Positions 40,972-50,540 are shown, counted from the first letter of the stretch. The stretch: DNA of 64,000 nucleotides from an uncultured Lachnospiraceae bacterium (GCA_947625015.1 CANQMR010000017.1:1-64000); one strand, 5' to 3'. Program-made: numbers and translations. The notes: a model not told the origin generated them from the sequence alone.

Positions 40972-41298
40972 TCACAATCCAAATGTGCGATACAGCCACG
41001 CCTTACTATCAACCAACATATGCAAAATTCTAACTATGTAAATGGTGTCCTCTTGAATTACATAATAAATCTTATAATTACGATAATAATCTTTTCGGAC
41101 ACCCAATCTAGCAAGTGACTCATCTTCGTCCAACTCATTTCTCTCTGGAAAGTTTACCAGAGAATTTATCTTTGCACGAATCCCACTTACCGTATTTTCA
41201 GCAGCAAATGGATTTTTCAATTCATAAGCAATGTAATCGCCAGCATTTTCTAAATCTTTCTCTGCCAACTCCGTAATCCTAATTTGATATTGCCTCAT
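40972..41298 (-). CDS. RelE/ParE-family toxin
   Basis: A 108-residue toxin of the RelE/ParE superfamily. It begins MRQYQIRITELAEKDLENAGDYIAYEL and has the later LGVRKDYYRNYKIYYVIQEDTIYIVRILHMLVDSKAWL, typical of ParE-like plasmid-stabilisation toxins. The target (gyrase or mRNA) cannot be told from the sequence. The ATG at 41298 lies within the last codons of the antitoxin gene; a longer frame to 41325 has no ribosome site. Confidence 0.9.
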   Translation of the reverse strand: MRQYQIRITELAEKDLENAGDYIAYELKNPFAAENTVSGIRAKINSLVNFPERNELDEDESLARLGVRKDYYRNYKIYYVIQEDTIYIVRILHMLVDSKAWLYRTFGL

Positions 41299-41452
41299 TT
41301 CTGTATTTCTTCTCCAATCTGTCACATACAGTGTTAAAATCTTTTGTCTTTCCCTCTTTTATCCGCTCCAATCCATCCATTACAAGCCCTCGAACTTCTT
41401 CTTTCTGTTCGTCCAAAGCTTTTTGATAATCTTTTTTTAATACTACAGCCAT
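41279..41452 (-). CDS. Antitoxin partner of the ParE-type toxin
   Basis: A 57-residue acidic/basic helical protein (MAVVLKKDYQKALDEQKEEV, then a Lys/Glu-rich tail ending RNEAISN). It is too short for a clear DNA-binding fold but overlaps the toxin start by 20 bases, the usual antitoxin-first order. The ATG at 41452 follows AAAGGA; the frame can be read from 41494 but without a ribosome site. The family assignment is by context. Confidence 0.75.
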   Translation of the reverse strand: MAVVLKKDYQKALDEQKEEVRGLVMDGLERIKEGKTKDFNTVCDRLEKKYRNEAISN

Positions 41453-41556
41453 AAAATCAATCCTTTCCATTTTTATTTTTAACATTTCTCTCAATGAAAA
41501 TTCACTATACTTAATTATATAATACTTTAATTACATAAAAATTGCAACTGTTTAAT

Positions 41557-41594
41557 GAAAAACAGGCAGCATATTCATAATATACCGCCTGCCT
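41557..41594 (-). terminator. Terminator after the BcrA-type ATPase gene
   Basis: AGGCAG/CTGCCT arms (41589-41594 and 41564-41569 on the minus strand) with weaker inner pairing are followed by GTTTTTC. It ends the operon that starts at 45090. Confidence 0.7.
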
Positions 41595-41614
41595 TTATCA
41601 TCTGTAACCATACT

Positions 41615-42283
41615 TTACCGAATCTTTTCCAGCACACCCATTTCCATCTCATAAACATGGTCACACAACACCTCAATATCCTCTTTATTATGGCTTGCCA
41701 GTAGAATGGTTTTCCCTTGCGACTTCAGTTCCAGAAACAGCTTACGCATATCCGCCACACCGTTCTTATCCAAACCGTTCATCGGTTCATCCAGAATCAG
41801 AATATTCTGGTCTTCCATAATCGCCTGCGCAATCGCAAGGCGTTGCCGCATACCCATAGAATAATTACGCACCTTTTTCCTGGATTTGGGCTCTAACCCC
41901 ACCTTCTCCAGAACCGCATATAAATGCTCCTTATTCTTTTTGTTGCGAATACGGTACAAATAATCCAGATTTTTATACCCGCTGACATTCCCCAGAATTG
42001 CCGGCTCTTCAATAATCACACCGGCTTCGTTCAACATATCCATATCTTTGTGCATCTGTTTTCCACAGATAAAAATGTTTCCCTGATCCAGATAAAGCAA
42101 TCCGCATATGCACTTAAACAATACGGTCTTGCCTGAACCATTGTGTCCCACAATGCCGGATATCTCCCCCTCCATACAGGAAAAAGAAACCTCCTTCAAA
42201 ACCTGTTGCTTACGAAAACTCTTGCATGCAGCCTCTACTTTTATCACTGAATTTTTCGCCTGTTCCTGCATTTCCTCCACCAC
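41615..42283 (-). CDS. ABC transporter ATP-binding protein (BcrA type)
   Basis: A 222-residue ATPase with Walker A GHNGSGKTV (about 46-54), signature YSMGMRQRLAIAQAI, Walker B NILILDEPMNGLD and switch ASHN. The MGMRQR-type signature and the length are typical of the bacitracin/lantibiotic export subfamily, which works with small ABC-2-like permeases such as the two genes before it. The start is a GTG with AGGAGG 7 bases upstream. Export of, or immunity to, a membrane-active peptide is an inference from the subfamily and the neighbouring kinase/regulator genes. Confidence 0.92.
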   Translation of the reverse strand: MVEEMQEQAKNSVIKVEAACKSFRKQQVLKEVSFSCMEGEISGIVGHNGSGKTVLFKCICGLLYLDQGNIFICGKQMHKDMDMLNEAGVIIEEPAILGNVSGYKNLDYLYRIRNKKNKEHLYAVLEKVGLEPKSRKKVRNYSMGMRQRLAIAQAIMEDQNILILDEPMNGLDKNGVADMRKLFLELKSQGKTILLASHNKEDIEVLCDHVYEMEMGVLEKIR

Positions 42284-42294
42284 TTAAGTACCTC

Positions 42295-43164
42295 CTATTC
42301 TTCCCGATTCCAAACAAACTCCATGCGCCTGGCCTTCAGCATAATGCACAGAATACTGAAAACAATGATTACACCACACAGGAATAAGCAAAACTGCACA
42401 GACGGATAATATTGTATATCCAAAAAAACCGGTTCACCATGCAGGCTCATCCGACACCAGTTAAACGGCGTCACATAGGGAAGCCACGAAAAAGTGATAA
42501 ACATACCCTCCGATAAGTTCATTCCTGTCAAAATAACAGCGACAGAAACCGCCGCAATCCTGCTTCCATACAAGCTGATTGCAAACATCAGCAAGCCCAT
42601 CATACCTGACACCAGTCCAACCAGAACAAAACACACAAGCATCGCCTTAAACGGCGTATACTTTGACAAAATCACCGGAGAAGAATTACCGATGATATTA
42701 TATTCATCAAGATTTCCGGAATACGCCAGTGTATGAATAATTCTTCCCCAGCCTGATTCCAAATCCAGCCTAGGCACAAAAACGAGAACCGACGCAAGAA
42801 TCGTGAGCGCACTGAAAGAAAACGCTTGCAAAATAATCGCAAATATCTTCTCCATACACCAGATGCGCCTGCCTTTTCTCATAACAAAGTATAACTCCGA
42901 ACGGTTCATAAACGGAACATCCGAAAACATATAACATACGATAAAGCCGTAAAATGTCACAAAATACTTATTATCAAAAAAATGCGGCGCCATCCATGGC
43001 GTAATCCACTCTTTGGTATCCACCATAAGGCGGTCAATCCCACTTGCAATGGCACAAACTAATGCTGCCATTAAAACAACGGCGCTTACAAAACGAACGG
43101 AGCATATTTTTTTTAGATATTCATGCCATCCATTCCAACGCACCGTTCCCTTTTCTTTAAGCAT
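42295..43164 (-). CDS. ABC-2-type permease subunit
   Basis: A 289-residue membrane protein with about six helices (about 30-50, 80-100, 115-140, 190-215, 220-245, 255-275) and an extracytoplasmic loop carrying LDEYNIIGNSSPV. No sequence family can be named confidently. The helix plan and position between another membrane protein and a BcrA-type ATPase identify it as a transporter permease. It starts 1 base after the previous gene's stop. Confidence 0.78.
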   Translation of the reverse strand: MLKEKGTVRWNGWHEYLKKICSVRFVSAVVLMAALVCAIASGIDRLMVDTKEWITPWMAPHFFDNKYFVTFYGFIVCYMFSDVPFMNRSELYFVMRKGRRIWCMEKIFAIILQAFSFSALTILASVLVFVPRLDLESGWGRIIHTLAYSGNLDEYNIIGNSSPVILSKYTPFKAMLVCFVLVGLVSGMMGLLMFAISLYGSRIAAVSVAVILTGMNLSEGMFITFSWLPYVTPFNWCRMSLHGEPVFLDIQYYPSVQFCLFLCGVIIVFSILCIMLKARRMEFVWNREE

Positions 43165-43165
43165 T

Positions 43166-43942
43166 TTACGCCACCTTCCTTCTATACCTTAAACAGATGA
43201 CCGCTCCAAGAAATAACAATAACAAAAATATTTCAAAATAATATAACTGCCATGTATGCGTTTCCAGACTTGTCCCTAATACAGTTATACCCATACAATT
43301 TAAAGAGAACAAACTTCCCCGTTCCCACCCTAACATCCGTTGTACCAATATATCTTCAATATACAAGAACGCCACAGGCAGAATATACACAAGCATACGG
43401 TTTTTGACAAAAAGGGAGCACATCAGTCCAAGCACTGCGAGAATCCCTGCCAGAAAAGACAAATGTAAATCTGTACAAAACACAAATAAAATAAAATGCC
43501 TGTCTAAAAGCAGCGGAAAATACAGCGATTCGCAGTTTTCCATCACTACCTGCACAGTCTCTGCATCTGGTAAACCATATCGAACCACAAGAAACAATAC
43601 TGCCAACAGAAAGCCGGAAAACATGACAAACACCGCCGAAAGAAATACCGCTATTATTTTGGAAAGAGTGTAAGCCGCAGCGCTGCCCCGCAAAACCATC
43701 TGCCGGTCATAACAATATTCCATATCTTCACAAAAAGTTCCCGCATAGGGATAGATTGCAAAAACCAAAGCCGCCATAATCAGTATGGCATTCCCTGCCA
43801 CATTATTTATCCATTGCAGTACATTCAAGCTCCCGGAACTGTTATATAACAACGAAATGCAGACTCCTATGCCGGCAACTCCCATTTTCCATGTGCCAAA
43901 GGCTCGCTGCATATCTATTTTCAGATACCGCATAAATTTCAT
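43166..43942 (-). CDS. ABC-2-type permease-like membrane protein
   Basis: A 258-residue protein with about six membrane helices and a CxxxxYCYDRQMVLRGSAAAYTLSK segment after the second helix, a feature of BcrB-like permeases (the coupling region before helix 3). It is probably the partner of 42295-43164 in one transporter. It lies 17 bases after the lipoprotein gene. Confidence 0.78.
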   Translation of the reverse strand: MKFMRYLKIDMQRAFGTWKMGVAGIGVCISLLYNSSGSLNVLQWINNVAGNAILIMAALVFAIYPYAGTFCEDMEYCYDRQMVLRGSAAAYTLSKIIAVFLSAVFVMFSGFLLAVLFLVVRYGLPDAETVQVVMENCESLYFPLLLDRHFILFVFCTDLHLSFLAGILAVLGLMCSLFVKNRMLVYILPVAFLYIEDILVQRMLGWERGSLFSLNCMGITVLGTSLETHTWQLYYFEIFLLLLFLGAVICLRYRRKVA

Positions 43943-43959
43943 TTCACGATTTCCCCCTG

Positions 43960-45090
43960 TTATTGTAAAACAGTGCCTGTTGATGCATTAACGCGCAGTT
44001 CATAATTGACAGGAATATCTCCGTCATTGGTTTCAATAACGTGAAACGCCCATACAGGACAAAGTGTTTTTTCATCCCCTGCTTTAAGGGAAGGGGCATA
44101 ATCGCAGATTAACCGGGCATCTGTTACCTCGTAAGCTGCATTATCTAAAATATCATCAAAATAACGCAAAACCGATTCAGCAACCGTCTCAAAGGGCAAT
44201 AGCTCTATTTGTTTTGTCCCCATTTCATATATGCCTATATTCTGCACTTTCATATACAAAATACCTTCTTTGCCATACATGACTATAATTTGCGCGCTGC
44301 TATCCTCTGCCCGCACCGACATACCTTCCACTATATGGTAATCCGGCAAATCACAATAGGTTTGGCTGATGTAAAACATATAGGCGTCATCTTCTTCTGA
44401 CCAATCTGTTTTATATTCGCCCTCCTCCTGGTTCCCTTCCATATCATAATGAGATTCCTGTTGTTTTAAGGTTTCATGGCTCAAATAATAGGTATGGACA
44501 AGATAAGTGTCGTCTATCGCAATACCAAACGCATTTAACCGGGCTTTGATATCCTCTAACGCCTCCTCTGCGCTGCCAAAAGAAAAGGTTTTCTCCTGTT
44601 CATAAAGCGGCAGATTATAGTCGTCGGCTTTTCTTTCATCAACAATGCTGGAAAACAATTCGCTTCCATGGTAGGTATAGTAGCTGAAACTATCTTTTCC
44701 CCATCCAAACATCTTTTCATAAAAAGTATCATCTACCATTTTTTTGCTTAAAATCTGCTTCGCTTCTATATCTACTTCTCCGATTTCACTTTCCGGAATC
44801 AATGTCCTCCCTATCGTTTCAAAATCCAGTTCTAATGATCTGGCGCAACCCTCTATAAAGTATGCCTTTTGGGGATTTACAGATTGAATATCTATGTTCG
44901 TATGATTGCCGGATTTCTGATATGACGCAGGAAAGGTAGTTGTTTTAGCATTTTTTATGAGGTCCATATTTTGTTCTGAATTCTGCGTATTATTTGATAA
45001 GGATTTATCTTCATTATTCTGTTTGGATTGACAGCCGTTTAATAAAATAATCAATAATATAAATACAATCAGACTGTATCCTTTTCCCAT
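43960..45090 (-). CDS. Lipoprotein, distant relative of the paralogous family
   Basis: A 376-residue exported lipoprotein (IILLNGCQSKQNN, lipid Cys near 20). The C-terminal layout resembles the family at 53487-57778: a VLRYFDDIL helix, ARLICDYAPS, CPVWAFHV and a final VNASTGTVL, comparable to FRQEL, YLSLVYIRT, YIPAWCLS and INAIDGSR in the others. That ending also recalls PepSY/YcdB-type domains. It is first in the operon with two permeases and the BcrA-type ATPase, suggesting a surface sensor or substrate-binding role. Its promoter carries perfect 17-bp direct repeats. Confidence 0.78.
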   Translation of the reverse strand: MGKGYSLIVFILLIILLNGCQSKQNNEDKSLSNNTQNSEQNMDLIKNAKTTTFPASYQKSGNHTNIDIQSVNPQKAYFIEGCARSLELDFETIGRTLIPESEIGEVDIEAKQILSKKMVDDTFYEKMFGWGKDSFSYYTYHGSELFSSIVDERKADDYNLPLYEQEKTFSFGSAEEALEDIKARLNAFGIAIDDTYLVHTYYLSHETLKQQESHYDMEGNQEEGEYKTDWSEEDDAYMFYISQTYCDLPDYHIVEGMSVRAEDSSAQIIVMYGKEGILYMKVQNIGIYEMGTKQIELLPFETVAESVLRYFDDILDNAAYEVTDARLICDYAPSLKAGDEKTLCPVWAFHVIETNDGDIPVNYELRVNASTGTVLQ

Positions 45091-45170
45091 TAAAATTTAT
45101 CCTCCTCTTTTGCCCTTTACTATATGTTCTTACACTTTCTGTCATCATATATAATTGTTTGCTCTTTATC

Positions 45171-45213
45171 AATATATCAGGCAAAAACTAAAATCACAGG
45201 CAAAAACTAAAAT
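45171..45213 (-). promoter_or_regulatory. Promoter with two perfect 17-bp direct repeats (LytTR-type operator candidate)
   Basis: CAGGCAAAAACTAAAAT occurs at 45178-45194 and again at 45197-45213, a 19-bp period, directly followed on the minus strand by a TATATT -10 box (45171-45176). There is no good -35 box; the repeats occupy that place. This is the layout of an activator-dependent promoter. The kinase/LytTR pair immediately upstream is the likely controller. Confidence 0.7.
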
Positions 45214-45230
45214 TTTTTCCGAGAAAAACT

Positions 45231-46535
45231 CTATGATATCGGGATTCTTACTACCACTTTAAATTCCTTATCTTCCCTGTCTATGATAAAAGTCCCCTTA
45301 TAATTGTTTACTATGCTTTCTACATTTTTCATTCCGTATCCATGTTTGTTTCCATCTCTTTTAGCAGAAACAATCCTTCCCTTATGCAGTTTTATTTTTC
45401 CATTCCAAATATTATTGACTGCAAGCAACATTTTTCCATTTTCCACTATAAATTTTACTTTAATTAACGGCGTTTCTTTTTTGCATCTCTCACTCGCTTC
45501 TATGGCATTGTCCAGTAAATTTGAAAGCACGACAATCAAATCTGCATCTTTTAACGGAATATCTGATAAATCATTAAAACGGACAATCATAAGAATGTTT
45601 TTGCTTAATGCTTCCCTGTATTTTAGATTTAACACAGCATTTACCACTGAATGGTTCGTATCAAACCAGTCTTCTTTTTCCGTTTTACCACAATAATCCT
45701 GAATATATCCCTCTATCCTGCCATAATCCTTCTTTTCTAATAAGGTCTGTATTACCAACATTTGATTTTTATATTCGTGTCTTTGGCGTTGCAGCTCCTC
45801 GTACTGTTTTCTTTCCTGTCGGTACAATTTTTCTGTCTGCTCTGCATGTTTTTGCAACATTTCTTCCTGTTTTCTTTTTGTTTCCCTTTTGATTATATCC
45901 ATAATCAGATAAAACACAAAAATATTCATGAACATAAGTCCGAACACTACAAACAGTATCGTGTTTTCCTGCTTTTGCGTCATATTTACATCGAAATTGA
46001 CCGCAAAGGCTAAAATCGTCATCATAGAAAAAACGGGAAATACTAAAAATTTTATCCACTCCTGCTTTGTCATAATATATTCTTTTTCCAAAGCAAATTC
46101 ATTCCGAAGCCAAATAACCAAAATAATTACAATGATTTGGCTGAGTGTCCCAATCAGATATCCGGTAACGGTGTCTGTACTGTCGACAAGATTGATACCG
46201 CCAAGTATTTTTCTGGCTATAATAAAAACTAAATAATCGGTCAAGGCACAAACTGCCTGATAAAAAAAAGCTGCCCCAAATGTCTGTAACACTTCTGCTT
46301 TGTATATTATTTTCAGAAAAAATGCATTGAAAAAAATAACGGCTATCATTTTTATGATGACATATCGGTCAAGCATTGCAGAAGCGCAATATTCTGCCAC
46401 AATCCAACTGATGATATATAAGATATATTTATTATTGTTTGGAATCCGCGTTTTCTGAAGCAGTACGGAAGCAAACAAACTGCACATGACAGTGTATATA
46501 ATGGTATATATTGCTCCATAAATATATGTACCCAT
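45231..46535 (-). CDS. Agr-type GHKL sensor histidine kinase
   Basis: A 434-residue kinase with about six N-terminal helices (1-215), a coiled linker, a phospho-acceptor box QRHEYKNQML (His near 250), N box LSNLLDNAIEASE and G box KHGYGMKNVESI. It is a complete AgrC-like kinase, with HEYKN in place of HDxxN. AGGGGG precedes the ATG. It follows its LytTR partner (46545-47279) by 9 bases and precedes the lipoprotein/BcrA-type transporter operon. Confidence 0.9.
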   Translation of the reverse strand: MGTYIYGAIYTIIYTVMCSLFASVLLQKTRIPNNNKYILYIISWIVAEYCASAMLDRYVIIKMIAVIFFNAFFLKIIYKAEVLQTFGAAFFYQAVCALTDYLVFIIARKILGGINLVDSTDTVTGYLIGTLSQIIVIILVIWLRNEFALEKEYIMTKQEWIKFLVFPVFSMMTILAFAVNFDVNMTQKQENTILFVVFGLMFMNIFVFYLIMDIIKRETKRKQEEMLQKHAEQTEKLYRQERKQYEELQRQRHEYKNQMLVIQTLLEKKDYGRIEGYIQDYCGKTEKEDWFDTNHSVVNAVLNLKYREALSKNILMIVRFNDLSDIPLKDADLIVVLSNLLDNAIEASERCKKETPLIKVKFIVENGKMLLAVNNIWNGKIKLHKGRIVSAKRDGNKHGYGMKNVESIVNNYKGTFIIDREDKEFKVVVRIPIS

Positions 46536-46544
46536 GCTATCCCC

Positions 46545-47279
46545 CTAAGAATCCATTCTTCCGCAATAAATAAGATATGCCTTCTCTGTATCCAAATATT
46601 TTGACTGTGCAATCAACAAAACTTCCCCGGTAGTTAACTGCATCTGATAGCGTTTTATATCAGAAACAAACGAAAGATTTACCAGACAACTCTTATGGAT
46701 TCTTAATAATGCTTCGTTATCCAGTTGTTTCTCAATCTCATCGAGCTTATCTCTTTTGGAATAAATTTTTACTTTTTCTCCGTTTTGAACATGAAAATAA
46801 CAATAATGATGGCGGCTCTCAATGTAAACCAGGTCTTTTATTGATATTTCCTTTTTCCCTTCCCGAAAATCCAACACGAATGTCTTTGATGTCATTGTAT
46901 CATTTTGATTCATAATCGTATCTAAACATTCACAAAGCCCGGCCTGAAAACTATCCATCTCTTTTAAAATGTAGCGTATGGCATTCACCTTATAACCTTC
47001 TAACGAATAAGAAATATACGCTGTCACAAATGCAATCGGAACTTGTGAGTATTCTCGAATTTTTCTTGCCGTTTCCAATCCGCTTAAAACTTCCATCTCC
47101 ACATCTAAAAGAATCAGGCTGTAACTATCTAAGTTTTGTCCCAGAGCAATCAATGCCTGTCCACTGCAAAACTGCTCGATATGATATTCTGTTTTTCTCG
47201 AATCCATATATTGACTGATAATTGCTTTTTCAACACCTAAAAAGTTGTCATCATCATCACAAATTGCTATATTGAACAA
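46545..47279 (-). CDS. LytTR-family response regulator
   Basis: A 244-residue regulator with a receiver (CDDD at 7-10; SLILLDVEMEVLSG with phospho-Asp near 58) and a LytTR domain (about 135-240; KEISIKDLVYIESRHHYCYF, IHKSCLVNLSFVSDI). The start codon is TTG behind AAGGAG; no ATG is available in frame. It forms an operon with the kinase and probably activates the promoter at 45171-45213. Confidence 0.9.
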   Translation of the reverse strand: MFNIAICDDDDNFLGVEKAIISQYMDSRKTEYHIEQFCSGQALIALGQNLDSYSLILLDVEMEVLSGLETARKIREYSQVPIAFVTAYISYSLEGYKVNAIRYILKEMDSFQAGLCECLDTIMNQNDTMTSKTFVLDFREGKKEISIKDLVYIESRHHYCYFHVQNGEKVKIYSKRDKLDEIEKQLDNEALLRIHKSCLVNLSFVSDIKRYQMQLTTGEVLLIAQSKYLDTEKAYLIYCGRMDS

Positions 47280-47554
47280 GGCTGATTTTCTCCTTTTCCT
47301 ATATCTGAGTAATAAAAACTGTTCATTCCACTATCATTTCTCCGACAATCACGCAAACAATATATCATATCTTTCAATATATTTCCATATCTGCAATATC
47401 TGTCGTTTGTGTCAACCATTCGTTGGCAACTTTTTCTTATCTTGCATTATATTTATAAAAACCATAGTTACAAATTATATATCGCATTTTGAAATGTTTA
47501 AGTCAAGAACCAATGCGCGAGGTACAGATTTTTCGCACGAGATACAGATTCAAC

Positions 47555-47580
47555 TAAAAAAAGAGCATTTCTGCCCTTTT
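47555..47580 (-). terminator. Terminator overlapping the stop codon of the kinase gene
   Basis: AAAAGGGC-N6-GCTCTTTT on the minus strand (arms 47573-47580 and 47559-47566, with one G-U pair) is followed by more Ts. It begins within the stop codon of the kinase at 47579. The rest of the 299-base gap to the next gene shows no other feature. Confidence 0.65.
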
Positions 47581-48871
47581 AAGAATTTAGGAATATGTCC
47601 ACAATAAATATGCCGTCTTCCTCTTTCAATTTAATACTCCCATCGTATTTTTCTATACTTCGTCTAACATTTAGCAGTCCCATTCCCCGGTTCTGCCCCT
47701 TCTCTGAAATCGGAATTCCATTTTTCCATTTTACAGTTGTGCAATTATTTTCCATTCGTATTGAAATCATCTCATGATATGCACCAATTTTAACAATTAT
47801 TTTTCTGTCATTTTCAACATTATCGCAGGCTTCAATTGCATTATCAAGCAGATTACCAAATATTGTAGTTATATCCATAGCATCAATAAAATCCATTTTA
47901 ACATTATCAACTTTAATGTCGAAATCTATCCCTTTCTCATCCATAATTGATATATAATCTGCCAACAGTATATCCAGAATGGGATTTCCTGTATATCTAG
48001 CCGATATGAGTGGTTGGAGCATACCACCAATTTGTTTCGTATACTCTGCTGCAATTTCTGTATTGCCCTTCAAATATAATTGCTCAATAGTTTTAATATG
48101 CTTATTTACATCATGCAAAAGCCCCAGTGTTTTATTATATTTTTGCTCCTGCCTTACATAATACTTATATTGCAAATCTGCTTGCTTTTCCATTGATTTT
48201 ACCTCATATTCCAGAAAACTTTTTTCGCTCATAACTTTAATAAGATAGAGCAGATAAAGGTCAGCCAGCACAATGCATCCAAGATTAAGCACCAAAAAAT
48301 AATTGTTAGGTCTATTATTCATATTATCTGCAATAACAATAAGGTCAATTAATGTATACAATAAAATAATACAATTAAAAACATATTGCAGTTTGGTAAA
48401 CGGAGCCTCCCTTTTCTTCATCAACTTACCAGCAACCATAAAATATAAAAATATCAAAATAATTTTTGAAAAGGCAGTTTCCAGACATATCCGCATAGTA
48501 TTTGCTTTTATTTCAATATCCAACAATTCCAAAAGCCAATCTGTCAAACTTACCCCAAGTGATTCACAGATTGCAATAACCCCCATAGATATCTCGCATT
48601 CCAATACTCTTTTTACTGGCTTTATAAAATCCTCATAATATAGAATATATGCAACAAATCCTACCACCACAATCCATGTGGTAATATTTAATATTTCATT
48701 ATGAAGCAAATTAACTACTGCAATTCCAAAGGTCATTCCCAATTCTATTCCAATATAAATATATTTATTTGCGAATGTCCTATTGTATCTGCTATCCATA
48801 AACCCATAAAGAATTGTTACAATAATAAAGCAGGATAAGCAGGAGCAAAGATATAATATTATATTTTCCAT
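47579..48871 (-). CDS. Agr-type GHKL sensor histidine kinase
   Basis: A 430-residue kinase with about six N-terminal helices, a phospho-acceptor box GLLHDVNKHIKTI (HDxNKH type), N box FGNLLDNAIEACD and G box NRGMGLLNVRRSI. The ATG at 48871 is preferred: GAGGAG lies 8 bases upstream. The longer frame from 48910 would overlap the regulator gene by 26 bases. It is the partner of the LytTR regulator at 48885-49628. No peptide-processing genes are nearby, so the signal is unknown. Confidence 0.9.
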   Translation of the reverse strand: MENIILYLCSCLSCFIIVTILYGFMDSRYNRTFANKYIYIGIELGMTFGIAVVNLLHNEILNITTWIVVVGFVAYILYYEDFIKPVKRVLECEISMGVIAICESLGVSLTDWLLELLDIEIKANTMRICLETAFSKIILIFLYFMVAGKLMKKREAPFTKLQYVFNCIILLYTLIDLIVIADNMNNRPNNYFLVLNLGCIVLADLYLLYLIKVMSEKSFLEYEVKSMEKQADLQYKYYVRQEQKYNKTLGLLHDVNKHIKTIEQLYLKGNTEIAAEYTKQIGGMLQPLISARYTGNPILDILLADYISIMDEKGIDFDIKVDNVKMDFIDAMDITTIFGNLLDNAIEACDNVENDRKIIVKIGAYHEMISIRMENNCTTVKWKNGIPISEKGQNRGMGLLNVRRSIEKYDGSIKLKEEDGIFIVDIFLNS

Positions 48872-48884
48872 CAAAACTATCTCC

Positions 48885-49628
48885 TCAAACATGGTTATGT
48901 ATAAATTCATTCATTTTTTCTTTAAACTCGGCAACCCTTTTTTGTGATAGTGCAAGAATTTGACCGTTATCCATATAAATGTCATATCCCTTTATTTTCA
49001 AAATATGTCGCAAATTAACTAAATTCCCTCTGCAATTAACGGAAAATCCATAATCCTCTAACTCATCAGCAAGCTTTTCCATCACATAAGAATATTCGTA
49101 CACCTCATTTTCAAGCACAATCGCTATCCTTCTCTTTGTCTTAACATATTCGAAAAAAATAATATTTTGCAATTCTAATTTTATAAACGGATGCTCTATC
49201 CCATTACTATCAGAGACCTTATAAAACACTTTTTCCATCTTTTCGTCTGATTGTTTTATTTTCTTTACTAATTCATCTAGCTGATTTTTAACTTCTTCTT
49301 TTTCCAACGGTTTACACAAAAATGAAAATGCATGAACCTCATTAATAGCCTGCATACAATATTGCTCATAACTTGTCGTATATATTATCCTTACCTCTGG
49401 AAACCGCTTTTTCAACTCTCTGCCCAAATCAATTCCATTCATTTCTTCCATTGAAATATCCAGTATAGCAATATCCATCTTATTTACTTTTTTAAGCATG
49501 TCAGTGGCAGAATGAAAAGATTGCAAACTGCACTTGTCGTTATGTGTGGCAAAAATATCCTTGAGTATATCAATAATACTCTTTAAATCTTTGCTATCAT
49601 CATCACAAATAGCAATGTCTATCGTCAT
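48885..49628 (-). CDS. LytTR-family response regulator
   Basis: A 247-residue regulator with a receiver (CDDDS at 9-12; MDIAILDISMEEMNG with phospho-Asp near 57) and a LytTR domain (about 140-240; FIKLELQNIIFFEYVKTKRRI, VNCRGNLVNLRHIL). GGAGAG precedes the ATG. It is divergent from the OmpR-type regulator at 49857 with about 230 bases between; that gap is AT-rich and shows a TATAAT near 49797 but no clear operator. Confidence 0.9.
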   Translation of the reverse strand: MTIDIAICDDDSKDLKSIIDILKDIFATHNDKCSLQSFHSATDMLKKVNKMDIAILDISMEEMNGIDLGRELKKRFPEVRIIYTTSYEQYCMQAINEVHAFSFLCKPLEKEEVKNQLDELVKKIKQSDEKMEKVFYKVSDSNGIEHPFIKLELQNIIFFEYVKTKRRIAIVLENEVYEYSYVMEKLADELEDYGFSVNCRGNLVNLRHILKIKGYDIYMDNGQILALSQKRVAEFKEKMNEFIHNHV

Positions 49629-49856
49629 CTCTCCACACTCCTTACAATTTCATAATTAAAATTAATTCTATCACAAAACTTTTATTTTCACTACAACAAA
49701 ATAGGGACAGCATCTGTCAACCGCTTGCAGATTCCGGCTGTATTTCATACTCCCAAACCTATTGTAAAATGATGCATTTCTGATAAAATAATTATGTATA
49801 ATATATGTCAGTCTGATTATACTTCATCAGAAAATATATACCAGGGAGAATCCGTT

Positions 49857-50525
49857 ATGACAGGACAGGCAAATATTTTAGTTGTAGAGGACGAGCGTCC
49901 AATTTCAGACCTGATTAAAATGAATTTAGAAGACGAAGGATACCGGTGTACCTGCGTGTACGACGGAGCGGCAGCCGCAGATTTACTAGAGGAGCATACT
50001 TACGATCTGGTTCTGTTAGATATTATGCTTCCCTTTATTGACGGCTACGAGCTGCTTGACTATATCAAGCCCCTCCATATTCCGGTTATCTTTCTTACGG
50101 CCAAGGCGGCGTTAAACGACAGGGTGAAAGGATTAAATCTGGGCGCTGAGGATTATATTGTAAAGCCCTTCGAGATTTCCGAGCTGTTAGCGAGAGTGAA
50201 TGTGGTTTTGCGCCGGTTCCACAAAAATGAACAGATTCTTGCCTTCCATGATCTGGTAATTGACCTTGACAGGCAGACCGTAACACAAAACGACAGGCTG
50301 GTCGATTTGACGCCCAAAGAATTTGACCTTTTGGTTTTCCTTGTCCGCAACAAGGACATGGTGCTTACCAGAGATACCATTTATGAAAATGTCTGGGAGA
50401 CGGAATATGACGGCAACACCAGAACTTTAGAGCTTCACATCCAGCGTCTCAGAAAAAAGGCCGGTCTGGAAAAGCACTTAAAAACGCTTTACAAATCCGG
50501 CTACCGCTTAGACAGTAAAGCATAG
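49857..50525 (+). CDS. OmpR/PhoB-family response regulator
   Basis: A 222-residue regulator with a receiver (VVEDERP at 9-15, phospho-Asp in DLVLLDIMLP near 52, Lys in VKPF near 101) and a winged-helix DNA-binding domain (about 125-220; LTPKEFDLLVFLVRNKDMVL, TRTLELHIQRLRKK). The ATG at 49857 follows AGGGAGA; the frame extends 21 codons further without a ribosome site. It is co-transcribed with the kinase 15 bases downstream. It may control the two operons that share the box at 40774 and 57846; this is inference from proximity. Confidence 0.93.
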   Translation: MTGQANILVVEDERPISDLIKMNLEDEGYRCTCVYDGAAAADLLEEHTYDLVLLDIMLPFIDGYELLDYIKPLHIPVIFLTAKAALNDRVKGLNLGAEDYIVKPFEISELLARVNVVLRRFHKNEQILAFHDLVIDLDRQTVTQNDRLVDLTPKEFDLLVFLVRNKDMVLTRDTIYENVWETEYDGNTRTLELHIQRLRKKAGLEKHLKTLYKSGYRLDSKA

Positions 50526-50540
50526 CAAAGGAGCAGCATT

